From assembly GCF_025995235.1 (NCBI RefSeq), contig NZ_BAPT01000057.1, positions 136,970 through 200,969 on the forward strand: a stretch of 64,000 nucleotides of DNA. Reading direction: 5' to 3'. This DNA is from Ameyamaea chiangmaiensis. GTDB lineage: Bacteria > Pseudomonadota > Alphaproteobacteria > Acetobacterales > Acetobacteraceae. Shown one piece after another: positions 35,584 to 44,531 of this stretch. Made by a program: the position numbers and the translations under genes. Positions within the stretch are counted from its first letter, which is position 1. Each line of letters opens with the position of its first letter. The notes beneath the pieces were generated by a model. That model ran no database searches and had not been told where the DNA came from. It saw only the letters and a program-made list of their open reading frames with translations.

Positions 35584-36344
35584 CCCGCCAGATACTCCCT
35601 ATTCGCCTCGACCAGCGCACCCCAGTCCCCGCCCATAAGCGTCATCCCCGACGCCGGGACCAACTGCCGCCATGCAACGCCGTGGCACTCCATGATCCGC
35701 GACCGGACCCAGCGCCACGTCGCCTGACGGATCGTCCCCCACGTCAGCAGTGAGACCAGATCGGTATCCGCCGTCCCGGTGTAACCCCACGCGAGAAGAC
35801 AGTGGCCGCCCCATGACCCCGGCGTCTGATCGCCCGGCGTCGTGGTGTCGAGCACGCCGTCGCCCTGATCCGCGATGGCCAGTTGCACGCCCAGATACGC
35901 AGCCCCCATCGACGCCATGATGTTGCGCATGCCGTTGAAGTCGTCGGGCTCGGCCGTCCCCCAGATCGGGAACAGGGTCTCGTTCTCCAGCGCGTAGCCA
36001 TTGCGGCTGGCGTAGGTCAGCACGTCGGACTCGATGCCGCCCTGGTCGGTGCTCGGATCGGCGGGGGTGTAGCCGGTCGACCGCTCGTAGAACTGGATCG
36101 CGTCCGCAGTACGGACACCCACCTGAAAGCCGCCCAGCGCAGCCGTCGCGCGGATATGGTTGCCGAGCCCGGCCGACGTGCAGTCGCCGAGCGTGTCGTT
36201 CCCCAGCATCAGCGGGGCCGGGTCGATGTGGTCGCGCAGCAGCCGGGGCGGGGCCTGCCGGGCCATCATGCGCAGGGATGGCGCAAGGCGCGGCTGTCCT
36301 GGGCGGACCTGCGCGGGCAGGGCGCCGAGTTGGGGAAGTGTCAT
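35580..36344 (-). CDS. Papain-like cysteine peptidase-fold protein (phage)
   Basis: 254 aa. Cys55 in GNDTLGDCTSAGLGNHIRA and His181 in SWGGHCLLAWGYTG lie in the order and context of papain-like (C1) active sites, and the protein has no signal peptide. Many uncharacterised bacterial and phage proteins share this pair. Possible roles are virion or host protein cleavage, wall or immunity-related activity; none is shown. ATG 36344 overlaps the upstream stop (ATGA). Confidence 0.6.
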   Translation of the reverse strand: MTLPQLGALPAQVRPGQPRLAPSLRMMARQAPPRLLRDHIDPAPLMLGNDTLGDCTSAGLGNHIRATAALGGFQVGVRTADAIQFYERSTGYTPADPSTDQGGIESDVLTYASRNGYALENETLFPIWGTAEPDDFNGMRNIMASMGAAYLGVQLAIADQGDGVLDTTTPGDQTPGSWGGHCLLAWGYTGTADTDLVSLLTWGTIRQATWRWVRSRIMECHGVAWRQLVPASGMTLMGGDWGALVEANREYLAG

Positions 36345-36868
36345 GGGTTCACCTTGGGTGCGCGGACAGTCACGGCTGGACGCTGTGCGCGGGCGAGACG
36401 CGCTGTTCCCGCCGGCGGCTCGGCAATGCGGCCTGCGCGGTAGAGATCATTGAGAAGCTGCTCGCCAGTGATGAGGCGTTTGCTCTGCTGAAAAACGCCA
36501 GCAGCCGCCAGAGCGTCCGCGACGTATTCGAAGCAGTAGACGTGCCCAGGCCGCTGCATGCGCTCGATGCGGAAGGCCCAGCCGAGCATGGCGAGTACGT
36601 CGTAATCGCTCCCGACCATGGACCGGCAGTAGGCGAGGGCGCGCGCGGCTTCGTCATCGGACAGGCGAACCTCCAGCGCGAGCCCCTGGCGCGGCGGCAT
36701 GCCGAACGCCGGGTCGTTCTCGGCCACGGCCACGATGTGCGGGAACGTCGCGCTGTAGATCAGGCCGCCCAGTTCAATCGTGGCGTGGCTGTAGTCGGAC
36801 TCCAGCCGCCAGCAGATCAGGCGGCCGAAGGTGTCGCTCGGGTGATAGAGCCGAACGACCGCTGTCAT
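36341..36868 (-). CDS. Permuted NlpC/P60 (YiiX-like) hydrolase
   Basis: 175 aa. His28 in DYSHATIELGG precedes Cys112 in HVYCFEYVADAL, the reversed order of the permuted papain fold (YiiX/LRAT-like), with the typical SDYDVLAMLGWAF between. Such phage proteins may cut peptidoglycan peptides or lipid-linked amides. Tail from about residue 150 is basic. ATG 36868, ATGA overlap with the lipoprotein gene. Confidence 0.7.
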   Translation of the reverse strand: MTAVVRLYHPSDTFGRLICWRLESDYSHATIELGGLIYSATFPHIVAVAENDPAFGMPPRQGLALEVRLSDDEAARALAYCRSMVGSDYDVLAMLGWAFRIERMQRPGHVYCFEYVADALAAAGVFQQSKRLITGEQLLNDLYRAGRIAEPPAGTARLARAQRPAVTVRAPKVNP

Positions 36869-37431
36869 ACGGCCACGTGCAGGATGGCCAGCGCCTGCGC
36901 CTCGGTCATGGTCGCGCCGACGCGCCGGGCCGTCACGACGCCGAGCAGGCCTTCGAACACCGACACGACCGTCTGGAGCGCGTCGAGCGCCGTCGTGGCG
37001 GTCGACAGGGCCGACGATCCCACTTTCGTGTTCGCGCCGCTGACGGCGGCCGCCAGGTCAGACGCCACCGCCTTCAGGTCGGCGAGAACGCTGTCGATCG
37101 CCGTCTTGAACGACGTGCTGTCATACGTGACGGTGACGCTCGATCCGGCAGCCGTCGAGAACGCCGCCAGCGACGCCGACAGGGCAACGGCCGCTGCCTC
37201 GATCCCCGCGACGGCCGGCGCACCGATGGCGCTGGCAATCGCCGCCACTGACAGGATGGTCGATACCGCGTTGAGGCCGGCGGCCCCGTACGCCTTCACC
37301 TTGGCGACGTTGACGGTGATGGTCGTCACGTTGCCGTCCCGGGTGATGGTGCAGGCCGCAAGAGCCGTAGCACCCGCCAGAGCAGCGAGACCACGAAACG
37401 CGGTGCGGCGGGAAAGCATGAGTTCAGACAT
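36865..37431 (-). CDS. Phage lipoprotein with twin-arginine-like signal
   Basis: 188 aa. The N-terminus has SRRTAFRG followed by a hydrophobic core and lipobox ALAAC (Cys27), so it is a likely lipoprotein, perhaps exported by Tat. The mature part is alanine, serine and valine rich with a hydrophobic stretch around residues 50-90 and helical repeats. Position in the lysis cassette suggests spanin-like, exclusion or conversion function; this is inference. ATG 37431; ATG 37419 is possible. Confidence 0.65.
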   Translation of the reverse strand: MSELMLSRRTAFRGLAALAGATALAACTITRDGNVTTITVNVAKVKAYGAAGLNAVSTILSVAAIASAIGAPAVAGIEAAAVALSASLAAFSTAAGSSVTVTYDSTSFKTAIDSVLADLKAVASDLAAAVSGANTKVGSSALSTATTALDALQTVVSVFEGLLGVVTARRVGATMTEAQALAILHVAV

Positions 37432-37624
37432 GGCCGATATCCTTCTTGCTGGCATCATCTGCATTCGCGGCATGTCCGCCGTTCTGCGCGATCTGATTGA
37501 CGAGGTTGTAAATGGGCAGCCACTTGCTGCCGTCTGCCGGGCGCGGCCAGAACCGCGCGACTACGGCACAGACGGACACGCAGGCCGTGCCGATCAGGGC
37601 AACGTCGGAAGCATTGAGGCTCAC
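37424..37624 (-). CDS. Small phage membrane protein, holin candidate
   Basis: 66 aa from GTG 37624, which overlaps the upstream stop as GTGA. One membrane helix (ALIGTACVSVCAVVARFW) is followed by a polar tail (YNLVNQIAQNGGHAANADD). Its place next to the endolysin makes it a holin or antiholin candidate. An ATG start is missing, which hides it inside a longer frame. Confidence 0.6.
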   Translation of the reverse strand: MSLNASDVALIGTACVSVCAVVARFWPRPADGSKWLPIYNLVNQIAQNGGHAANADDASKKDIGHV

Positions 37625-38037
37625 AGTCCATTTCCAATCAGGCCGACGCGGTAAAACGCGTGGTGGCCAATGATGATTTGAGGGGTGCGACCGGACGCCC
37701 AGCGCGGGCGCGCGCTTGTAGTCGCGTAGTAACTGTCCGATCCTCGCGTCACATCCGGAAGCTGATGGGCCTGCGCCTTGTTCGCCATCGACAGCGCATA
37801 ACGGAACAGCGGGTCTTCGTCGGTGACGGCGCGCGCTTTCGGGCCGTTCGGATCTTCGGCATCCCAGCACGAGAACTGATTCTCGCACTGGCACACACTC
37901 GCCATATCGTGCCCCCACCAACCCGGATGGTCGGCACGGTTGCGGATGACGTTCAGCACGGCCTGCATCCCGGTCGTGCCCTCGCCGCGCGCTTCGCCCC
38001 AGGCCGTACGGGCCGCGATATCGATCGGGTCGGTCAT
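37621..38037 (-). CDS. Cell wall hydrolase SleB-type endolysin
   Basis: 138 aa Hydrolase_2 domain. AARTAWGEARGEG holds the likely catalytic Glu15, and AVLNVIRNRADHPGWWG and CQCENQFSCWD are family typical. It should cut glycan strands as a lytic transglycosylase or muramidase for host lysis. No signal peptide, so it needs a holin. ATG 38037, ATGA overlap with the upstream gene. Confidence 0.85.
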   Translation of the reverse strand: MTDPIDIAARTAWGEARGEGTTGMQAVLNVIRNRADHPGWWGHDMASVCQCENQFSCWDAEDPNGPKARAVTDEDPLFRYALSMANKAQAHQLPDVTRGSDSYYATTSARPRWASGRTPQIIIGHHAFYRVGLIGNGL

Positions 38038-38330
38038 GGCGCGGCTCCCGACAGATGGTTGATCAGGGACGCGAAGCCGGAACAGGACGTGATCACCAGA
38101 ACCCACTTCACCCAGCCACGAAGGTTTCCGATGCCGTCCACCTTCGCTTCCAGGGTCGAGAAGCCCGCGGCGATCTTCTTTTCGTTCGCATCAGCGCGTG
38201 CGCGATTCTCGCCGTGCATGATCATCATCTTGTCTGAGAGATCGCGTTGGCCCGCTCGTATCTCGGACGTTGCTGTCTCGAGATTCGAAATACGGCGCTC
38301 GTGCTCTTCGATACGGGGATCAGGTGCCAT
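38034..38330 (-). CDS. Phage coiled-coil protein with C-terminal membrane anchor, holin candidate
   Basis: 98 aa. A heptad-rich N-terminal helix (residues 8-60) is followed by one helix WVKWVLVITSCSGFASLI. The shape resembles XhlA-type proteins and some holins. It directly precedes the SleB endolysin. ATG 38330. Confidence 0.6.
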   Translation of the reverse strand: MAPDPRIEEHERRISNLETATSEIRAGQRDLSDKMMIMHGENRARADANEKKIAAGFSTLEAKVDGIGNLRGWVKWVLVITSCSGFASLINHLSGAAP

Positions 38331-38335
38331 GGCCG

Positions 38336-39859
38336 TCACCACGTCGCCAGCGCCACACGCTTCCACGTATCCGTGGCCGTGCAGACGTAGTGATAATTGG
38401 CGTCGTCACCGAACTGGCCCTGCGTGCAGGCTGCGGTCGAGGAGGCTGGGGTGATGAACGTCTCGTAGTAGGTGGGCGCCCTGACGCCGGCGTCGATCCC
38501 AACGGGCGACGAACCATCCATAGGCCACGTCATGAACGTTCGGTTCGCGTTCATGTCCCGCAAGGCCAGGAGGGACGGGTTCGTCCACCACTCGATGTGG
38601 AAACGGTTCAGGCCGTGGCCGTAAATGTTGAGTGCCGTTTGATCCGTGTCACCGGAGCCGGGAGACGCGATGATGTTCCATACGCCGTCGGTGGCATACT
38701 TTGCCCGATCAACGTAGCCGTCGCTGTCCTTGCCCACGATCCCGTGGCCGTTGATGTCCAGATCGGCCTGCGGCTGTCCGTAGGGACCGCCGATGTTGAT
38801 GCCGACTCTGCTGAACAGGCGATCGACCGCCAGCACGGGCGCATTGTAGTAGTTGCCGTTCGCAAAGCCGCCGTGGGGATAGATTTCGACATTGCCCAGG
38901 CGGTTGAAGATCATCTCTTCTTCCTGGTCCCACACCGGTGTCCCGAACGCGACGATGGTGCCGTTGGTCGTATCCTGAGACGTCCCAGTCACTGCCGAAG
39001 CGGACGAATACCCGTCCGGCGGCGTCAGCGTCAGCGTGTTGGTCCCGGCACCGCTCGCGATAACGGTTCCGGGCATGATCAGGCCGAAGCTGTAGGGCGC
39101 GTAGATGCTCTGCCCGTTGATCCCCGCGGGGAACGTGCAGCCACTCGGGTCCGCGCCGGCTGTCAGCTTCTGGCAGGTGATCTTGTTGCTGCCGGATGTG
39201 AGGACGGCGTAGGCGTATTGAAACACACCGCTCTGAAAGTGCATCCCGGACTGCTGGATCGTATAGGCGGGTGCGGCAAAGAGCGTGCTATTGCCATGCT
39301 TCCAGAAGTTCGACGACTCAAAGAAATTGTAGCCGTAGTCGTTCCCCATTCGCAGGGAGGCGCCATACCCGGTCGCCCCATGCTCGGCCATCTCCGCAAG
39401 GGGGCTGTAGTAATCGTGCTGCCGGAAGGTCATCGCGGGAAAGCCGGTGATGTCCTCGTTCTGGAGCGAGAACCCATTCGTGCCGGGCATCCGCTGATCC
39501 AGCGTCAGTTCGTTCGGGTAGTCGACATTATACGTGAACATCGGGCCGACGCCGGTGTAGGGGTTCATATCCGGATCGGAAATCATGAGGCCCGCGACAT
39601 TGGTGGGCGGAGACGTCAGAGATGTCACCACGTCATGGCCGCCTTTGACGCGCACCATGCTCGAGACGACCGGCGCGGTGAGGTTGCCGCTGCTGTCGAG
39701 GGAGGGGATGCCGCCGGGCGCTCCGATGGCTGCCTTGAACTCCTGCTTCGACAGCGGCGCGCCACCACTGAAGAAAGTCGGGTCGTTCCAGGTGGCACGC
39801 GACTGTGCGTTGGCAATGGCGGGGATCAGAACCATGGCCGCAAGAAGAAAGCCGCGCAT
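38336..39859 (-). CDS. Tail fibre-like phage protein with Sec signal peptide
   Basis: 507 aa. It begins with a clear signal peptide (MRGFLLAAMVLIPAIANAQS) and continues with low-complexity, strand-rich fibre-like sequence; the end (CTQGQFGDDANYHYVC, then TDTWKRVA) is a C-terminal motif common in phage tail fibres. A secreted fibre is odd for a podovirus. ATG 39859; overlaps the next gene by 1 base (TGATG). Confidence 0.65.
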   Translation of the reverse strand: MRGFLLAAMVLIPAIANAQSRATWNDPTFFSGGAPLSKQEFKAAIGAPGGIPSLDSSGNLTAPVVSSMVRVKGGHDVVTSLTSPPTNVAGLMISDPDMNPYTGVGPMFTYNVDYPNELTLDQRMPGTNGFSLQNEDITGFPAMTFRQHDYYSPLAEMAEHGATGYGASLRMGNDYGYNFFESSNFWKHGNSTLFAAPAYTIQQSGMHFQSGVFQYAYAVLTSGSNKITCQKLTAGADPSGCTFPAGINGQSIYAPYSFGLIMPGTVIASGAGTNTLTLTPPDGYSSASAVTGTSQDTTNGTIVAFGTPVWDQEEEMIFNRLGNVEIYPHGGFANGNYYNAPVLAVDRLFSRVGINIGGPYGQPQADLDINGHGIVGKDSDGYVDRAKYATDGVWNIIASPGSGDTDQTALNIYGHGLNRFHIEWWTNPSLLALRDMNANRTFMTWPMDGSSPVGIDAGVRAPTYYETFITPASSTAACTQGQFGDDANYHYVCTATDTWKRVALATW

Positions 39860-40173
39860 CAGTTCTGCACCTGCGCGCTGGACGCGACCGAAAGCCATTT
39901 GTTCGTCAGGCAACGCGCGACAACGCCCGTGCCCGCGCCAGCCGCCTGCATCGGCGTTCGGCCATCTGTCACCAGCGCAAGCGCGCCGTCCGAGCAGGTC
40001 GCCGGCAGCGACGCGAGAGGAAGCGCCTGGCTGACCGTCAGGACCACGAACGGCTGCGACGTGACACCCGATCGCTTGCCATTGGCGAAAACCTCAACCG
40101 GGTTCGCGGCCTGCGTCTGGGCGAATGCGGGGACGGCAATAAGAAAGGGGACGGCGAACAGTAGTCGGCGCAT
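39859..40173 (-). CDS. Small secreted phage protein
   Basis: 104 aa with a strong Sec signal peptide (MRRLLFAVPFLIAVPAFAQ). The mature part has two cysteines and a C-terminal LTNKWLSVASS string that resembles the fibre ending of the next gene. Co-translated with it, so the two may act together. Function unknown. Confidence 0.6.
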   Translation of the reverse strand: MRRLLFAVPFLIAVPAFAQTQAANPVEVFANGKRSGVTSQPFVVLTVSQALPLASLPATCSDGALALVTDGRTPMQAAGAGTGVVARCLTNKWLSVASSAQVQN

Positions 40174-40319
40174 GAGCGGGAATCTTGTGCAGATTGTGAC
40201 CCGTCACACGCAGAGCGTGCCGTGCAGGGAGTCTAGTACGGCTGGGGGTGTCGCAGCAAGGAGAAAAGGCGAGCAGATTCCTCTTCCGTTGGGCGACCGT
40301 GCCAAGCTAACATGGCTCC

Positions 40320-40610
40320 ATGATCCTCCTTTACGTCGTCGCTACGTTCCTGTTCTTTCTTTGGTGGGTCAGAGGCGATTTTCTACCTGCAGCATTTTTG
40401 GCATTCGTCACTGGCGCGCTTCTTCTAGTGCTCCTTTATGTCGACCACGCAATGGGAAGCAAGGATCCGCTCTCTATGCTCGAAGATGGGAATACGCCGT
40501 TCTTGGTGGCGGCATTTCTTCTGTCGTTCGCGCCTCGATACATTCGCGCCCAGATCGAGCGCCGCCGGGAAGAGCGATTGCACGGACTGCGGATCACCCC
40601 GCGCCTCTAA
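40320..40610 (+). CDS. Membrane protein on the opposite strand (moron candidate)
   Basis: 96 aa with three hydrophobic segments (residues 1-17, 22-42, 60-72) and a basic C-terminal tail (QIERRREERLHG). It is a lone plus-strand gene between fibre and ejection genes and overlaps the end of the next minus-strand gene by 4 bases. This layout is typical of prophage morons expressed in lysogens, for example for superinfection exclusion. Confidence 0.55.
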   Translation: MILLYVVATFLFFLWWVRGDFLPAAFLAFVTGALLLVLLYVDHAMGSKDPLSMLEDGNTPFLVAAFLLSFAPRYIRAQIERRREERLHGLRITPRL

Positions 40611-43027
40611 CGCCCGAGCAGGTGATTGATCACCTCTTGGTCGGTGCGTTCCATATTCGTCAGTCTCCGCGCTGCCAGTGCATGCCCCAAAAGCGCGTTT
40701 CCAGTGTGCAATGCCGTCCCGACAGCGCCCCCGGTCAGGAGGCCCCCCTCATGCCCGGCCAGCACGCCTCCGATCGGGCCAAGAAGGCCGCCGACATGGC
40801 CGCCGCGCGCCTCTTTTGTCCGCTGCGTCATCCCGGCCTTGAATGTCTTTGACGCGCTGCTCGATCGTCCGGCTGCCTGAATTTCGCGCTCGGCGAGCAT
40901 GTCACGATAAAGCGCGCGCAACCGACCTTCCTGCTGGGGAGTGACTGCATCCGTTCCTTTGCTCGCAACGGACACCTCGTTCTTGTCGATCTGGCCGATC
41001 AAACGCTTGAGAGCCGTATAGTTTACGACCTCGCCATTGGCGGCGTCGTTCGAGGCTTGTGTCAGCCCACGCGACTGGAGAAAGCGCATGCTGTCGATAT
41101 CGCTGGAGCGTTTCGAGTATCCTTCCAGATAGTCCCGGAATCCCGGCGCACCCTGGTCTATATGCTCAGCCAGATCGTCCATGAATGGCGACAGTCGAGA
41201 GGCCGCGGCGCGCATATGCGAGGACTCGGATGCGGCGGCCTGCTGGAGGCCGTATCCGATCGCCTTGCGAACGTTCCAGAGATTGGACGGCAGCGCTGTC
41301 CCGCCTTCGTCAGATGCGTCCGCCAGGGCCGCTTTGGCGCGTGTAAGCGCCGTCTTGACGGCATCGTTGCCTCGGCTGTCCCCAATATGCCGGTCGAGGA
41401 TTGCGTGAAGCTCGCCGGTCGGCACAGCCTGTTCATCGGCGAAAGCGGCTTCCCGGCTCTCGCGTTCAAACGCGGTGCGCTCCCGTTCAAGGTTCTGGAT
41501 CTGCTCGGGAGTGCCGATGGTGCCCCGAAGGTGCGCGGCGTAGGCGTCGCTGTTCGCAAGGTCGAGCGTGCGGAACGCATCCGGATAGAGATCGCGCAGG
41601 TTGTCTTCCAATGCCGCGAGCTTCACATCGCGCGTCTTCGTAGCCTGGGTATGGAGGACGCCAGGAATCTGCGCCTCGTAAAGTCGGGTTCCCTTCGTCC
41701 CGCTGAATGCGCTGACAATCGCCTGCGCGGCAGCCTTCGGGTCTGTGAACGCGCCGATCTTGGAAACGGCCTTGGTCTGTGCGCGCTCTTCAGCTTTCTG
41801 CTCAGCCGCCGTTTGGGGCTGCACGCCCGGGGTGCCCGGTGCCGCTTTGGGTGCGTCTGAGCTATCCCCCATTGGACCTGAAGCGCTTTCAGGTGCGCTG
41901 CGAGGCGCGGTCTCGGTTTTCACACCTTCCGGGTCCAGGTAATTCAGCGCACGAGCAAACGAGTTTTTGACGCGGCCGCCGACGGGCACGAGGGATTTCC
42001 CGACAAGGTGCCCAGCCGCGCCGAGACCGAGCGAAACAGCCGCTGCATGGAAAGGGTCATCGCCGCCATCCAAGGCCGCCTGCGTCCCGCCCGCAAGGGC
42101 ATTGTTCGCCCATCGCGTGGCAGAATTGCCTTCCCCCTTCAGGACATTGGCCGCGATCCGACCCGCTCGACTGCCCTCCAGAAGGGTTGCCGCAGGGCGG
42201 ATGACGCGCCCCCCCAGACCGGCAGCCAAGAGGCCGCCACCGATTGTGCCGACCGTATCAGACAGGCCGCCGCCGTAATCATCGGCTCGGGAAGCCTCAT
42301 CGGCGTTCTCTGCGGCCTCGATCTTATCCGCGACACGAGACGCGGTCCGTGACAATGGATTATCGATCCGGTGCCCAGCCGAGGAGAGATAATCAAGAAG
42401 GCGAGCGACACCGGCGCCTGTGCGGTCGATTTCACGCCCGGCCGCATTGACGGTATCGTTCGCAATCGTCGCCGCCTTCTCAAGTCTGGACTGTTCCGGC
42501 ACTTTCGTTTCAAGCCGCCCCTCAGGGGCCCAGCCATAAATGTCGTCACCCAACGTCGTCGTCTTGCGCCCGTCGCCCTCGTCCCAACCATAAACGCTAT
42601 CGTCCAGCGTGGCGGCCTTCTTGTGCGCATCCTGCTTTGCGGAGATAGCGGCCATATTGCTCATTACCTTGCCGCCATAGGCGCGCGTTTCGGGGTTACT
42701 CCATCGCCGCTCGTCGGTCCCGGCATTATAGGCCGCCATCGCGCGATGTGGGTCGCCATAGCGGCGAAGATTTTCGTCCAGCAACCGGGCCGCGCCATAG
42801 ATCGATTCAATCGGGTCTCTAGGGTTAACCGCCAGGCGCCGCGCCGTGTCCGGCATCAATTGCATGAGCCCGATAGCGCCGGCCGGGCTCTTTGCCCCCG
42901 TGTCGCCGCCACTCTCTGTCTGCGCAATGGCCCGGAGCCATCGCTCGTCTATATCGTATCGGCGCGACGCGGACGCGAACGCTTCATCGACCTTGGGTTG
43001 CAGTTCATCGGCCACTCTGCGCCTCAT
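40607..43027 (-). CDS. DNA ejection protein with lytic transglycosylase domain
   Basis: 806 aa. An SLT domain lies at the N-terminus: catalytic Glu38 in AIAQTESGG, then GAIGLMQLMPDTA and AMAAYNAG. The remainder is long, helical and partly hydrophobic (residues 240-300), as in podovirus internal virion proteins that breach the wall and form the ejection channel. ATG 43027 chosen; TTG 43036 and GTG 43015 are alternatives. It overlaps the upstream gene by 23 bases. Confidence 0.8.
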   Translation of the reverse strand: MRRRVADELQPKVDEAFASASRRYDIDERWLRAIAQTESGGDTGAKSPAGAIGLMQLMPDTARRLAVNPRDPIESIYGAARLLDENLRRYGDPHRAMAAYNAGTDERRWSNPETRAYGGKVMSNMAAISAKQDAHKKAATLDDSVYGWDEGDGRKTTTLGDDIYGWAPEGRLETKVPEQSRLEKAATIANDTVNAAGREIDRTGAGVARLLDYLSSAGHRIDNPLSRTASRVADKIEAAENADEASRADDYGGGLSDTVGTIGGGLLAAGLGGRVIRPAATLLEGSRAGRIAANVLKGEGNSATRWANNALAGGTQAALDGGDDPFHAAAVSLGLGAAGHLVGKSLVPVGGRVKNSFARALNYLDPEGVKTETAPRSAPESASGPMGDSSDAPKAAPGTPGVQPQTAAEQKAEERAQTKAVSKIGAFTDPKAAAQAIVSAFSGTKGTRLYEAQIPGVLHTQATKTRDVKLAALEDNLRDLYPDAFRTLDLANSDAYAAHLRGTIGTPEQIQNLERERTAFERESREAAFADEQAVPTGELHAILDRHIGDSRGNDAVKTALTRAKAALADASDEGGTALPSNLWNVRKAIGYGLQQAAASESSHMRAAASRLSPFMDDLAEHIDQGAPGFRDYLEGYSKRSSDIDSMRFLQSRGLTQASNDAANGEVVNYTALKRLIGQIDKNEVSVASKGTDAVTPQQEGRLRALYRDMLAEREIQAAGRSSSASKTFKAGMTQRTKEARGGHVGGLLGPIGGVLAGHEGGLLTGGAVGTALHTGNALLGHALAARRLTNMERTDQEVINHLLGR

Positions 43028-44531
43028 ACGCCGCAATGATCCGATCGCGCTGCTGCGGCGTCAGGCCATAATCGTATCCCTTGTCTCGGGCCGCGCGCGC
43101 CATACGGTAGACGGAAGACGCATACTGCGCCGGGTCTTCGATATGGCTCTTGGCATATTCACGACCTTCCTCTGGACCCAACCGCTGGATCGTGGCGAAC
43201 CGCGGGTCGAAATTCTGGTCATAGTCAGCGAGGGCCGACAGAACCTTGGTCGCATCCTTCTGGCCGGCAGCCACCTTCTGCCGTCCCTGCTGATACAGGG
43301 CGGCCGTCAGCATCTCATTGGTCAGGGCGCGCGCGGCTGTGGGCGTCATTTCCATGCCTGGTGTGATATGCTCCAGATCAGCAAGGCCAGCGTTGGTATG
43401 TGGACCACCGCCCCCGTCCATCATCTGCTTGCGCAAGGTCGTGCCGGCCTTGTCGATTTCCTGCGCCAGTGTCGCATAGCCCGCCGCGTCTTTGCCGCCG
43501 ATCCCGAATTTGCTCACGTTGTTCGTGATCTCTTTGAGAGTGCGCGAGCGCGCGTCTTTCGGTACTGCAGCCAGCAGCGCGTCCAGATTCCGCAGCGTCG
43601 CGATATTCTGCGTCACGTCGGACTGCTGCGCCGCCAATGTGTTCTGGACTGCCTGCCCCGTTTTGTACTGCTCGTCATAGCCACTCGGGGAGCCGGCCAT
43701 AGGCTCCGCTCCACCTCCCGCGGTGTCGATGCGTCGTCCGGTAAATGTGCCGTCACCGGCGGCCTGTCGCAGTTCGGATGCTGGGCGATAAACGGTGATC
43801 ATCTGCCCCGTTGTGGGGTCGCGCATCGTGACGGGAACCAGCGACGCGTTACTCTCGGGCCCGACCTGCTTCTGGACCACTCCAGCGGGCGTAAATGCAC
43901 CGCCATCCATTTCAGATGCCTGCGTTCCGGTTTGGATATTCTGTCCATCGTCAACGCTTGTTGGCGTTCCGAAGACGCGGCTAGCAGCCTCTTGCCCCAT
44001 ATGAGCGGTGAATGCGCCCTTAAGCGCTTCGACACGCTGCGCCTTTGTCGGAAGTGCCACAACCTGTGCTGCGATGGCATTGATCTGAGGAGTTGCAGCG
44101 GGCGTAAGCCGCGACATAAACGTCGCATAGCCTTTGACGTTGGCGTCGGTGGGGTCAGCGATAACACGCCCCATTCCGTCAGTAGCCGCAGTGCTGGCAT
44201 GTCGTTGGAACGAAAGCTGCGCGTCCTGGTTATCGATCGCCTGCTTTTGCTGGCTCCGCAGGGTTGTTACGGCTTCCGGCAACCCGAACTGCCCGGCGCT
44301 TGTCGATCCCAATTCGCTTTGAACGGCCGGGATGTCATATTCGCCCGTCAGCGCGTTGTAATGATGCGCGTAGGCAGCACCCCGCGCCATCTGCGCATCA
44401 TATTCGCTCTGCCGGATCTTGTTATCCAGCAAGGCATTCTTGACGCCGAGCGCTTGTGCCGCGATCTCAAACGGGTTGGCTGGCTGCGGCGTATAAGGGT
44501 GGGACAGGGCGTTGGTGTCGAAGCTGGCCAT
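43005..44531 (-). CDS. Internal virion/DNA ejection protein
   Basis: 508 aa, mostly helical, glutamine and alanine rich, without a signal or membrane helix. It sits in the ejection block between the transglycosylase protein and a Gly/Ala/Ser-rich protein, in the place of P22 gp16/gp20-type proteins. ATG 44531 overlaps the upstream stop by 1 base. Confidence 0.6.
   Translation of the reverse strand: MASFDTNALSHPYTPQPANPFEIAAQALGVKNALLDNKIRQSEYDAQMARGAAYAHHYNALTGEYDIPAVQSELGSTSAGQFGLPEAVTTLRSQQKQAIDNQDAQLSFQRHASTAATDGMGRVIADPTDANVKGYATFMSRLTPAATPQINAIAAQVVALPTKAQRVEALKGAFTAHMGQEAASRVFGTPTSVDDGQNIQTGTQASEMDGGAFTPAGVVQKQVGPESNASLVPVTMRDPTTGQMITVYRPASELRQAAGDGTFTGRRIDTAGGGAEPMAGSPSGYDEQYKTGQAVQNTLAAQQSDVTQNIATLRNLDALLAAVPKDARSRTLKEITNNVSKFGIGGKDAAGYATLAQEIDKAGTTLRKQMMDGGGGPHTNAGLADLEHITPGMEMTPTAARALTNEMLTAALYQQGRQKVAAGQKDATKVLSALADYDQNFDPRFATIQRLGPEEGREYAKSHIEDPAQYASSVYRMARAARDKGYDYGLTPQQRDRIIAAYEAQSGR

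Noticed and set aside
38270..40852. An 860-aa plus-strand open frame across the fibre and small secreted protein genes.
   Set aside because: No family content; the minus-strand genes have signal peptides, coupled starts and phage motifs.
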